From contig CADCHQ010000013.1 in assembly GCA_902801325.1 (NCBI GenBank), positions 1 through 64,000 on the forward strand: a stretch of 64,000 bases of DNA. Reading direction: 5' to 3'. The notes below the pieces were generated by a model that saw only the letters and a list, made by a program, of their open reading frames with translations, made no database searches and was not told the DNA's origin. Source of the DNA: an uncultured Bacteroidales bacterium (GTDB taxonomy: Bacteria > Bacteroidota > Bacteroidia > Bacteroidales > Bacteroidaceae). The translations under genes and the position numbers were made by a program. This document shows, one piece after another, positions 56,814 to 63,993 of this stretch. Position 1 is the first letter of the stretch, and each line of letters opens with the position of its first letter.

Positions 56814-56925
56814 AAATAACCTTCTTTCTTCTTTTGGTTCAGTTCAGCCTATTAAGGCATTATAAAATTTGGATTTATTTTGCCCACAAATATACAAAAA
56901 ATAATTGATAGTATAATTATGGATG

Positions 56926-56964
56926 AAAAAAATCCCCACAAACGTATCACTACGGCTGTGGGGA
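56926..56964 (-). terminator. Terminator between the smalltalk-like gene and the methyltransferase operon
   Basis: TCCCCACA (56933-56940) and TGTGGGGA (56957-56964) form an 8-bp stem. On the minus strand it runs into seven T residues. The HU and smalltalk-like genes therefore form a transcript separate from the restriction-modification operon. A TATATTTG -7-like box lies at 56887-56894. Confidence 0.85.
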
Positions 56965-57004
56965 CCTCTCGCTAAATCAACAATATGAAAAAGAAAAATA
57001 ATGT

Positions 57005-57124
57005 TTACATCCAACCTAGGGCGATGGCAGCGTTTGCTGCGCTTGCTCCGCCAAAGGCGGCAAGGAGTGCGGTTAGCAACTTCCAGAGGAACCTGCAAAG
57101 TTCCCTACGACGTTCAGGTTTCAT
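57005..57124 (-). CDS. Smalltalk-like small membrane peptide
   Basis: 39 residues: a basic start (MKPERRRELCRFLWK) followed by one hydrophobic helix (LLTALLAAFGGASAANAAIA). Size, charge pattern and position directly behind an HU-like gene fit the Bacteroidetes 'smalltalk' peptides, which have no known function. In the neighbourhood I remember, an amidase gene follows; here a terminator and the methyltransferase operon follow instead. Confidence 0.65.
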   Translation of the reverse strand: MKPERRRELCRFLWKLLTALLAAFGGASAANAAIALGWM

Positions 57125-57136
57125 GACTTAGCAGGA

Positions 57137-57682
57137 TTAAGGCGTTACATCGCCGGGGTCACCACTGCCACTTCCGCCAGAGTTGCCACCACTAGGCGTG
57201 ATGTCCTGAGTCGTTTCGCCAGCGGCCACGCGAGCCTTTTCGTCCTTCTTCGCCTGCATCTGAGCAGCACGGGTTGCCACGTACTCGAACTCGGCATTCG
57301 TGTTCAGCTGGTTCACCATCTCGCTGTCGGGGTTGAAGGTCACACGCACACCCGTGATGTTGGCGGCAGAGAACTCCTCGTCCATGTCAGCACCACTGCA
57401 CTTGAGCGTAACGCCGAACTTGCCTAGGCCGTTGAGGTTCACGCCATAACCGCCCTGCAGACACTCCACGATGCACTCCACTGCGTCCTGCAGCACACCG
57501 TAGATGGTGCCCTTTGAGAACGAGCTGCCGTGCTCCTTGATGTGCTTTGCCAGGAGGTCGAGGTCGATGGTCTCGCGTTCCTGTCGGAATGCCACAATTT
57601 CCTTTTCGCTGTCCTTCTCGCTAGGGTTCTTCAGGCGAAGACCCAGAGAGTAAGGGATTGCTCCAATAATTCGATTTGCCAT
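57137..57682 (-). CDS. HU-like DNA-binding protein with Gly-rich tail
   Basis: 181 residues. The N-terminal 125 or so form a Bacteroidetes HU-type fold: TIDLDLLAKHIKEHGSSFSK, GVLQDAVECIVECLQGGYGV and LNGLGKFGVTLKCSGADM (beta-arm region). The C-terminus is a charged helix (AAQMQAKKDEKARVAAGE) and a Gly/Ser-rich tail. It probably packages or bends the DNA of this element. Its promoter region is shared with the divergent DUF4248 gene and contains four 10-bp repeats. Confidence 0.85.
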   Translation of the reverse strand: MANRIIGAIPYSLGLRLKNPSEKDSEKEIVAFRQERETIDLDLLAKHIKEHGSSFSKGTIYGVLQDAVECIVECLQGGYGVNLNGLGKFGVTLKCSGADMDEEFSAANITGVRVTFNPDSEMVNQLNTNAEFEYVATRAAQMQAKKDEKARVAAGETTQDITPSGGNSGGSGSGDPGDVTP

Positions 57683-57823
57683 AATTTTTAAGTTTTAAGG
57701 GTTAAATAGTCTTTTAAGTCGTTCTTTTGTGTCTCGGAATTGAGCCTTAGGTCTTCCGGATTTGTACCTATAGTTCGGCGCGCCTCGAACAAGGGTTCAA
57801 CATGCATCTTCTTTAACACAATA

Positions 57824-57915
57824 CAAAGATACAAAACACCTTTGACGTTCGGTAACTTATGGTCACTTATAGTAACTTATGGATACTTATTTTTGAAATT
57901 TTTTTCGTATCTTTG
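57824..57915. promoter_or_regulatory. Divergent control region with four phased 10-bp repeats
   Basis: A minus-strand -7 box (CAAAGATA, 57824-57831) faces the HU gene and a plus-strand -7 box (TATCTTTG, 57908-57915) faces DUF4248. Between them, 57851-57890 consists of four 10-bp units: GGTAACTTAT, GGTCACTTAT, AGTAACTTAT and GGATACTTAT. The period equals about one helical turn, as expected for an operator bound cooperatively on one DNA face. Confidence 0.6.
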
Positions 57916-57963
57916 TAGTATAGAACGAAAGCAGAGATTTGTGACCCTTTAACACAAAGAGAA

Positions 57964-58161
57964 ATGGAAAAAGTGCGACCTTACGGACGGATGGAGTTGG
58001 CTCAGGTATACCTGCCGAATTATACGGCTCGCGGGGCGTGGCGAAAGTTGCGCCAGTGGTTCAGTATCAATCCCCGCCTTTCCCCTCTACTCCAAAAGAA
58101 GGAACGATTGCTTACGCCAGCGGAGGTTGAGCTGGTGTTCAGTGAATTGGGGGAGCCTTAG
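57964..58161 (+). CDS. DUF4248-family small protein
   Basis: 65 residues. YGRMELAQVYLPNYTARGAW and RLLTPAEVELVFSELGEP match DUF4248, a small helical family common near HU-like and smalltalk genes in Bacteroidales. The AQ-Y-N-TARGA part and the C-terminal PAEVELV look like a compact helix-turn-helix, so DNA binding, possibly to the adjoining 10-bp repeats, is a reasonable guess. Confidence 0.85.
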   Translation: MEKVRPYGRMELAQVYLPNYTARGAWRKLRQWFSINPRLSPLLQKKERLLTPAEVELVFSELGEP

Positions 58162-58174
58162 GGCTTCCTCTTTT

Positions 58175-58241
58175 TCTCTCCCCACCGTATTGTGACATTG
58201 TGACATTGTGACATTTGATGTTTTACATCTAGGGGGAGAGA
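58175..58241 (-). repeat. GTCACAAT array 2 (inverted) in the loop of a hairpin
   Basis: Three ATTGTGAC units (58189-58212), the reverse complement of array 1, lie between TCTCTCCCC (58175-58183) and GGGGAGAGA (58233-58241), a perfect 9-bp inverted repeat. The gap 58162-58520 has no gene; it holds arrays 2 and 3, an AT-rich palindromic stretch and a promoter. Confidence 0.8.
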
Positions 58242-58256
58242 TACTGAAGCGAAAAA

Positions 58257-58320
58257 CTATATTATATATATAATATATTATATATATAATATAAATTATA
58301 ATACTTATAATTTATAAATT
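58257..58320. other. AT-only palindromic stretch
   Basis: About 60 bp is almost purely A and T. It contains two copies of the palindrome ATTATATATATAAT (58261-58274 and 58277-58290), followed by further ATAA/TTAT symmetry. It lies midway between inverted arrays 2 and 3. It could be an unwinding element, a recombination site, or simply an AT-rich spacer. Confidence 0.6.
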
Positions 58321-58377
58321 TCTTACCGTAAATAATATCAATTTGCAACCTCTTAAAAGTAGTTGAAAAATGCTGAT

Positions 58378-58410
58378 GTCACAATGTCACAATGTCACAT
58401 TTTCCGGCAA
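58378..58410 (+). repeat. GTCACAAT array 3
   Basis: GTCACAAT twice and a variant GTCACATT (58378-58401), followed at once by TCCGGCAA (58403-58410). It is in the same orientation as array 1 and opposite to array 2. Confidence 0.85.
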
Positions 58411-58446
58411 GAAGATATTGCTCGGAAATAAAAATAAACAAGTTTT

Positions 58447-58476
58447 TTGTATTCCCCTCGCTTATTCGTATCTTTG
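58447..58476 (+). promoter_or_regulatory. Promoter of the UmuD/S24-like gene
   Basis: TTG (58447-58449), 19 bp, TATCTTTG (58469-58476), about 45 bp before ATG 58521. This fixes the start, since the frame is open upstream of the promoter. Confidence 0.7.
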
Positions 58477-58520
58477 TACCTACGAAAAGCGACTTTATAC
58501 ATCTTTATATATATAACGCG

Positions 58521-59390
58521 ATGACACAGGAAGAATTAGATGAGATTTTTAAGGGGCTAGAAGCCCAGGGTTGGAAGCCCAGATTATGCGACTTTGACTT
58601 GCCATACTTTGAGAACAGGGTTCCATGCGGTAGACCCGTAAACATAGGTGATTTGATGCGAGCCACCAAGAAAGTTCCAAAAGGACTTGTTGTAGAATCA
58701 GAGTTCATGGTTGAAGCCATTGGAGATTCCATGAAGGATGTCAATATTGAGGACGGTGATATCGTTTTAGTTGATGGAAACGAAAATTATTATGATGGAG
58801 ACCATGTGCTGGCATTAGTCGATGACGAATACACGTTGAAGACCTATCATGTGGATGAGAATGGCATTCCCTGGTTGATACCAGAGAATGACGATTATTT
58901 GGATTGTGCAAGAAAAATAACAGAAAACGATTGGATTGTGGGTGTGGTAAAGGGCACATATAAGAAACAAACTCGAACAAGTTACAACTCTTGCCATAAC
59001 AGGTTGCAACGTGCAAAGGATATGTTGGCAGCACCACAGGTTGACCCAAGGGAACTGATGACGAAAGCAGTAGAGAAGACCATAGAGGAAGGACTCTGGG
59101 CAAGTAACACTTGCTGGAGTGTGGTATTTGCTGCTTTCCGCGAAAAGGGCTATCCCGGTAGTTATTCCGACTTTATCACCGATGTAGAGACATGGAAGTT
59201 CACGAAGCTTCTTAGTTTTCAGTGCAACAAGGACAGTGTGGCACGTCCCTTTCGTGACCGTAAGATGATGGCTCCTATAAGTGAATGGGAGGAAAGAGGT
59301 GTAAAAAAGCCCTTCTGCCTTTTGGGCAAGCGTCTTTTGGACGAAATGAAGAGCTATAAGAGACAAAGTATCCCCAAACTCCCCTGTTAG
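58521..59390 (+). CDS. UmuD/S24-like serine peptidase with C-terminal extension
   Basis: 289 residues from ATG 58521. Residues about 37-145 are a LexA/UmuD (S24) peptidase: nucleophile Ser70 in EAIGDSMKDVNIEDGDIVLV and general base Lys107 in YTLKTYH. Cys36-Gly37 (PCGRPV) matches the autocleavage site of UmuD. The N-terminus is too short for a repressor HTH, so it is UmuD-like rather than LexA-like. About 140 further residues (LMTKAVEKTIEEGLWASN, then FRDRKMMAPISEWEERGVKK) are unrecognised. Cleavage could release or activate this extension after DNA damage; that is a hypothesis. Confidence 0.8.
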   Translation: MTQEELDEIFKGLEAQGWKPRLCDFDLPYFENRVPCGRPVNIGDLMRATKKVPKGLVVESEFMVEAIGDSMKDVNIEDGDIVLVDGNENYYDGDHVLALVDDEYTLKTYHVDENGIPWLIPENDDYLDCARKITENDWIVGVVKGTYKKQTRTSYNSCHNRLQRAKDMLAAPQVDPRELMTKAVEKTIEEGLWASNTCWSVVFAAFREKGYPGSYSDFITDVETWKFTKLLSFQCNKDSVARPFRDRKMMAPISEWEERGVKKPFCLLGKRLLDEMKSYKRQSIPKLPC

Positions 59391-59394
59391 GTAT

Positions 59395-59492
59395 AAAAAG
59401 TTTCCCCTAACCATACCATAGAAACGTAAAAAGTTTCCCCTAGCCTGAAAAAAGTTTCCCCACCTTCCCCAAGTTTTCCAAAAAGTTTCCCC
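59395..59492 (+). repeat. Four AAAAAGTTTCCCC direct repeats
   Basis: Exact copies start at 59395, 59428, 59449 and 59480. The spacings of 33, 21 and 31 bp are close to 3, 2 and 3 helical turns. A weaker copy (AAAGTATCCCC) lies in the preceding gene end. They lie between the stop codon and the terminator, an iteron- or operator-like arrangement. Confidence 0.8.
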
Positions 59493-59493
59493 A

Positions 59494-59524
59494 AGCTCCG
59501 ACAAAGATTGTCGGGGCTTTTTTT
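59494..59524 (+). terminator. Terminator after the UmuD/S24-like gene
   Basis: CCGACAA (59498-59504), loop AGA, TTGTCGG (59508-59514), extended by AGC/GCT pairing, then seven T residues. Confidence 0.9.
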
Positions 59525-59673
59525 GTGCCGTAACTTTGCATTGTCAACGAACGGGAACGTGGTTTGACAAGAGATCTTTAACTTATTACCTTAACCAGAG
59601 TGAAGTGAGGTCGAGAGACTCGCGAGTGAAAAGGTACCAATCACGTCCTTCTTCCTCACAAAACTCAACAACG

Positions 59674-60363
59674 ATGAAAACAAACATTCAAGTTTTCAAG
59701 AACGAGATGTTCGGTGAAATCCGAACCTTGACGAATGAGAAAGGCGAAACCTTCTTCGTAGGCAAGGACGTGGCAACGGCGCTGGGGTATAGCAAACCAG
59801 AAAATGCAATTGCCAAACATGTGGATGCGGATGACAAGAGCACTACCCCGATTCGGGGGACTGCCTACGAAACCCGTGCCATCGTAATCAACGAAAGCGG
59901 ACTGTATGCCCTCATCCTTAGTTCCAAGCTGGATAGGGCTCGCGAGTTCAAGCACTGGGTTACCAGCGAGGTGCTGCCGCAGATCAGGCTGACGGGTGGG
60001 TACATCCCAACCCAAGGCACGAACGGACGTCGCCTTACGGCAACGGAAATCGTGGAAAAGGCCGAAAGCATCATGCAGCGTACCATCGAAAGGAAGAACC
60101 TGCCTGCCGACGGATGCCTTACCAGTACGGACATCGCCAAGACGATGGGGATGGATGCAACTCAGCTCAACCACTTCCTTGTGGACAAGGGCATCATTCG
60201 CTGGCGTGGTGGACGCTACCACATGACACCGGAGTACGCGAACCGTGGACTGGACAAAGTAAGGGAACATCATGCCTACTCACTCAACGGACGACGCAAG
60301 GTAAAGCCCTATCTGGTTTGGACGGAGATGGGTTTGGATTTCATCCGAAAACTAATTAACTAA
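59674..60363 (+). CDS. BRO/KilAC phage antirepressor
   Basis: 229 residues from ATG 59674. BRO-N domain (about 8-105): TFFVGKDVATALGYSKPENA, VINESGLYALILSSKLDRAR and FKHWVTSEVLPQIRLTGGYI. The C-terminal KilAC-type domain has LTSTDIAKTMGMDATQLNHF, then GLDFIRKLI at the end. Such proteins act as antirepressors or DNA-binding regulators in prophages. It lies behind the UmuD/S24-like gene, a pairing typical of phage control regions. Confidence 0.92.
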   Translation: MKTNIQVFKNEMFGEIRTLTNEKGETFFVGKDVATALGYSKPENAIAKHVDADDKSTTPIRGTAYETRAIVINESGLYALILSSKLDRAREFKHWVTSEVLPQIRLTGGYIPTQGTNGRRLTATEIVEKAESIMQRTIERKNLPADGCLTSTDIAKTMGMDATQLNHFLVDKGIIRWRGGRYHMTPEYANRGLDKVREHHAYSLNGRRKVKPYLVWTEMGLDFIRKLIN

Positions 60364-60406
60364 GATTAAGAAAGTATTAAATGTAACAAATTAAAAATTA
60401 AAAACT

Positions 60407-60639
60407 ATGGAAAAAATTGTAAGAATCATGAGCCAGTCACCACTGGCTACACGCCAGTACACCGACCGCAAGACTGGCGTCGAGAAAGTAATGAACTCAG
60501 TAGCGTTGCACCTGACGGATGGAGTGGACAACTTCATCGCAGAGATCACCGGCGAACGTGCCGTGAACCTCCCAGTCCTGACCAAGGCGAGACGAAGAGA
60601 ACGACGAACATCTACATCGACAAAATCTGCGTACTGTAA
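60407..60639 (+). pseudogene. Small conserved element protein, frameshifted near 60588
   Basis: The frame from ATG 60407 starts well (MEKIVRIMSQSPLATRQYTD, then HLTDGVDNFIAEITGERAVN) but turns into Arg/Ser-rich sequence after LPVLTK. In the -1 frame the text continues GETKRTTNIYIDKICVL and stops at TAA 60637-60639, which overlaps the ATG of the next gene (TAATG). Restoring one G near 60587-60590 would give an intact protein of about 77 residues with a small beta-barrel look. A sequencing error, a real frameshift mutation or a programmed -1 shift are all possible; I see no classic slippery heptamer. As written the frame runs to 60685. Confidence 0.65.
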
Positions 60640-61100
60640 TGAAGAAGCTGGTGAAAACGTACAAGTCGAATACACGGTTGTATGACGACGACAGCATCGA
60701 GGTAACTCCACAACAGCAGGGTGAACCGACGCAGAAGGATGTGAAGAAGGTGGGGCGTAGCAAGCGCTACGCTACCACCAGCAAGAACCCCTTGATGTGC
60801 ATAGAACTGAAATGCCCCGATGACGTGGTGGACAAGGCTGCCTTCTTCCAAGAGGAACTGAACAAGCTGACTCGGGACATCGAGATTGCCGAACCGAAGA
60901 TGGAACGCAACGCAAAGTTTCTGGTAAACGACGAAGACCTGAAGGTCTGCTTCGTGAAGAACCAAAAGTTGCTGAAGGCTTTCCTCCAGTTCCACACGGA
61001 AGGATTATTGGACGTAAGAAGAGTGCTGTATAACCTGACAAGTAAGATTGACAAATGTTTAGTTATCAACGAAACTTTAATCTGCCCTCAGAAGCAGTAA
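60639..61100 (+). CDS. Uncharacterised element protein with coiled-coil tendency
   Basis: 153 residues of no recognised family. The basic N-terminal third (VKTYKSNTRLYDDDSIEVTP, GEPTQKDVKKVGRSKRYAT) is followed by a charged helical part (FFQEELNKLTRDIEIAEPKM, VKNQKLLKAFLQFHTEGLLD). The start overlaps the -1-frame stop of the preceding gene, and the end overlaps the start of the DUF3987 gene by 46 bp. Tight packing suggests one operon. Confidence 0.7.
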   Translation: MKKLVKTYKSNTRLYDDDSIEVTPQQQGEPTQKDVKKVGRSKRYATTSKNPLMCIELKCPDDVVDKAAFFQEELNKLTRDIEIAEPKMERNAKFLVNDEDLKVCFVKNQKLLKAFLQFHTEGLLDVRRVLYNLTSKIDKCLVINETLICPQKQ

Positions 61101-63433
61101 CCCGCGAAGTGTTCTGGGGTCTCATTCGAGACCCCAGGCACACTGCCCTCATCGACGAGTTCCGTAGGACTGGTGATGCGAGCAAGAAGAGGAGTCTGCC
61201 CGCTCTGATGTTCCAAGCCACCTTCGACGAGTCTCTTTCAAAGTCGGGAAGGAGGGGGAAATGGCGCAAGCAGTCTGCTGCAAGACTCACAGGTCTTGTG
61301 GTTATGGACATAGACCACTTAACTGATGAAGAAATGAAGAGTAAGATTGAAGAAATCTTGTCCAAGTGCGAGGAACTTGGTATTGTACTCTTCTACATAA
61401 CTCCGTCAGGCAAGGGGTTGAAGATTGTGTTCAAGGCTCATGTTGAATGGGGTAACCTTATCGACAACCAATTCCAGATGGCAAAGTTGTTAGGTGTTAA
61501 GGTGGATGAGAGCTGCAAGGATGCTTCCCGAATGAGTTTCATCTGCAAGGAAAGTGATATCCTCTACATTAATGAAGATGAACTGTTCTCGTATGAGAAT
61601 AAGGAATTTGCAGAGAGATATAACGAAGTATATCGCAATGGTAATAGTCAGGCTTTACTATTCAGTGAAGAGAGGAAAGAGGTTGAAAGAAGCGAAAAGG
61701 ACGATGACACGCCACTACCCACGTACCATGGCGTGGAATATTCCAAGATTATCGAGGCATGGCTTGAAGGTAAGACTATAGAGCCAGGCGACAGACATCG
61801 CACTTCGCTGCACCTTGCTGACCACCTTCGTTACATCACCGATAATGACGCGAAGTTGATAGAACGCATTCTGCGACAAACACCTTTTGTAGCAGAAATC
61901 GTAAAGGAGCGTGATGAAAATGTAAAGGGCACGGTAAAGGATGCACAAGGCTACAAGATGTATAAAAGCATTCCCCGAAGGATGCAGAATGCATTGGTTG
62001 TGGCTGGTGCAGTGAAAGAGGAAGAGAATGCCCAACTTCCGTTGGGGGGAGCACCTTCCGATGACATTTACAAGTCGCTACCATTTGACGACTGGGCAAA
62101 AGAGTTGCTGGAGATGTCGAAGGAATATCCCTGCATGAAGGAACTCTTCCGCAACCTGCATCCCCACAAACTTCCAGCTGTGCTTTTCAGCAGTGCCGCG
62201 ATGTTTGGAACTCTGATGACCCGTACATGGTATCGGTTCTGGTTTGACCCGCAAATAGACCGCCGTCTCAACTACTGCATTTTCATCATTGGTGACCCCG
62301 GCGCAGGAAAGAATGTCATAGAGAAATTCTACAATATATTAGTGGAACCCATCTCAGTGGCAGATCAGAGTGGCATTGATGCAGTGAACCGATACAAGGA
62401 AGGACGAACGGAACGAAGCACCAGCACCAAGGCACAGAAGGGCGATGCCCTGAAGAAGCCTGTTGTGGGAATCCGTGTTCACCCTGCTCGAACCTCTACA
62501 TCTGAATTCATTCGCCATATGTTGGCCGCAGTGGAAGATGTCGAGGGGAAAAAATTGAACCTTCACATGTTCTCGTTCGATGCCGAACTCGACAATGTTA
62601 CCAAGAACAATAAGGGTGGGGAATGGAAAGACCGTGAAGTAATGGAACTGAAAGCCTTCCATAACGAGCAGGACGGACAAATGTATGGCAACCAAGAGAG
62701 CATCACTGGAATGTTCAATATCTATTGGAACTTCATCTACACCGGTACTCCTTACGCCTTGAACCGTAAGGTACACCAAAGGAACTTCGGAACAGGAATG
62801 TCAACCCGTCTGGCGGTAATCCCAATGCCTGATGAGGGCATGGCAGAACGCTTCCAGAAGTTCGACCCGAAGGATAACGAAAGACTGAAGGAATGGGCTT
62901 ACCGTCTCGACAAGGTGGAAGGGGAACTCCCTATAGAACCCTTGAACGATGTCACTTACGAGTGGCAATCGACAAGGCTGGAAATTGCCTTGTTCAATGG
63001 CGACAAGGCAGACCGAAGCATCCTGAAACGTATTCCTTATTATGGAATCGGCATATCCCTGCCCTTCATCCTCATGCGGCATTGGAAAGAATGGACGCAG
63101 TCGAAGACCCTCACAATAGACGAGACTGACAAACGTCTTTGCCTTTTGGCAATGGACATTCAGTATCGGACGCAGCAATTCTTCTTTGGAGAGATGGCAC
63201 ATCGCTACTATGAAGACCAAAACAAAAACTACGAACAAATCCAAAGGTCAACACGTTACCAGATTTGTTATAGCAAGTTGCCTGATGTCTTCCGAATTAA
63301 AGATTTCACTGAAGTCTTTAGGTGTGGTGAAGATGCCGCGAGAAAAGCTATTTCACGTTTTATTAAGGAAAATGTGATTGCGTGGAAATCAAAAGGACAG
63401 TATTGTAAAGTTGTAAAAGAATTAACACATTAA
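61055..63433 (+). CDS. BT4734/DUF3987 primase-helicase-like protein
   Basis: 792 residues. The N-terminal part (about 15-190) is of the BT4734/BF3469 type, related to VirE-N primase-like domains: LTGLVVMDIDHLTDEEMKSK and GIVLFYITPSGKGLKIVFK hold acidic residues of the core. From about 330 a DUF3987 ATPase follows, with the P-loop-like IIGDPGAGKN near 410-419 and LHMFSFDAELDNVTKNNKGG. The C-terminus resembles a winged helix (CGEDAARKAISRFIKENVIA). The pair occurs in Bacteroidales integrative elements and is thought to serve their replication; activity here is inferred. Confidence 0.85.
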   Translation: MFSYQRNFNLPSEAVTREVFWGLIRDPRHTALIDEFRRTGDASKKRSLPALMFQATFDESLSKSGRRGKWRKQSAARLTGLVVMDIDHLTDEEMKSKIEEILSKCEELGIVLFYITPSGKGLKIVFKAHVEWGNLIDNQFQMAKLLGVKVDESCKDASRMSFICKESDILYINEDELFSYENKEFAERYNEVYRNGNSQALLFSEERKEVERSEKDDDTPLPTYHGVEYSKIIEAWLEGKTIEPGDRHRTSLHLADHLRYITDNDAKLIERILRQTPFVAEIVKERDENVKGTVKDAQGYKMYKSIPRRMQNALVVAGAVKEEENAQLPLGGAPSDDIYKSLPFDDWAKELLEMSKEYPCMKELFRNLHPHKLPAVLFSSAAMFGTLMTRTWYRFWFDPQIDRRLNYCIFIIGDPGAGKNVIEKFYNILVEPISVADQSGIDAVNRYKEGRTERSTSTKAQKGDALKKPVVGIRVHPARTSTSEFIRHMLAAVEDVEGKKLNLHMFSFDAELDNVTKNNKGGEWKDREVMELKAFHNEQDGQMYGNQESITGMFNIYWNFIYTGTPYALNRKVHQRNFGTGMSTRLAVIPMPDEGMAERFQKFDPKDNERLKEWAYRLDKVEGELPIEPLNDVTYEWQSTRLEIALFNGDKADRSILKRIPYYGIGISLPFILMRHWKEWTQSKTLTIDETDKRLCLLAMDIQYRTQQFFFGEMAHRYYEDQNKNYEQIQRSTRYQICYSKLPDVFRIKDFTEVFRCGEDAARKAISRFIKENVIAWKSKGQYCKVVKELTH

Positions 63434-63437
63434 AAAT

Positions 63438-63920
63438 ATGGATTATAAGAAAAGCCGTGGGTGGCGAAACAATAACCCACTGAACATTAGGCGAGGCGAA
63501 CGATGGCAAGGTCTTGCCGCAAACCAGAATGACCCCTACTTCTGCAAATTCATAAACATGGCATGGGGCTATAGGGCAGGAATGAAGGTCCTGAAGTCAT
63601 ACTACCGCCTGTTCATGCAACGTGGTATTTTCTTCAATGTGCAGAACATCATCCATCGTTGGGCACCTTCCAGCGAGAATGATACGGAAGTATACATCCT
63701 TGGTGTGTGCGCCAGAACTGGTTTTGACCGCGAAATGCTACTTTGCCGACCTTCTACGCCGAAGGGGGCATGGCAGATGGCAGTCTTGATGGCGGCAATG
63801 ACCTGCGTGGAGTGTGGTTGCTGGTGGCAACATGTGGACTTTAAGAGTTTGAGTCTTGGAATCTATAAAGCAACAGATCTCTATGTGGAAGAAGAGGCCA
63901 TCCGACGACTCGAATACTGA
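63438..63920 (+). CDS. P5-like phage structural protein / lysin
   Basis: 160 residues. WRNNNPLNIRRGERWQG, INMAWGYRAGMKVLKSYYR and IIHRWAPSSENDTEVYILGV match the family annotated as structural protein P5, a lysozyme-like fold in phage and satellite elements of Bacteroidetes. No signal peptide is visible, so release would need a holin or virion delivery. It starts 4 bp after the DUF3987 gene and overlaps the next small membrane-peptide gene by 38 bp. Confidence 0.8.
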   Translation: MDYKKSRGWRNNNPLNIRRGERWQGLAANQNDPYFCKFINMAWGYRAGMKVLKSYYRLFMQRGIFFNVQNIIHRWAPSSENDTEVYILGVCARTGFDREMLLCRPSTPKGAWQMAVLMAAMTCVECGCWWQHVDFKSLSLGIYKATDLYVEEEAIRRLEY

Positions 63921-63993
63921 TGAACTCCTGCTGGCGTTCGGAGTGTTCGCTACCATCTACATTGTACTGCTATGGATGCTTGTGCTTGCGTAA
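63883..63993 (+). CDS. 36-residue single-span membrane peptide (holin candidate)
   Basis: ATG 63883 to TAA 63991-63993. A charged N-terminus (MWKKRPSDDSNTDE) is followed by one strongly hydrophobic helix (LLLAFGVFATIYIVLLWMLV) to the end. It overlaps the lysin-like gene in another frame, the usual compact arrangement of lysis genes. Size and topology fit a small holin or a smalltalk-type peptide. No family assignment is possible from the sequence alone. Confidence 0.6.
   Translation: MWKKRPSDDSNTDELLLAFGVFATIYIVLLWMLVLA

Noticed and set aside
58392..58520. Upstream extension of the UmuD/S24-like protein
   Set aside because: The extension would span array 3 and the promoter; ATG 58521 lies at the right distance behind the -7 box and begins a family-like sequence.
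58815..59504. Minus-strand open frame of 229 codons antisense to the UmuD/S24-like gene
   Set aside because: Its repetitive GNFL/GNFF start is just the translation of the AAAAAGTTTCCCC repeats; the rest is a shadow of the plus-strand gene.
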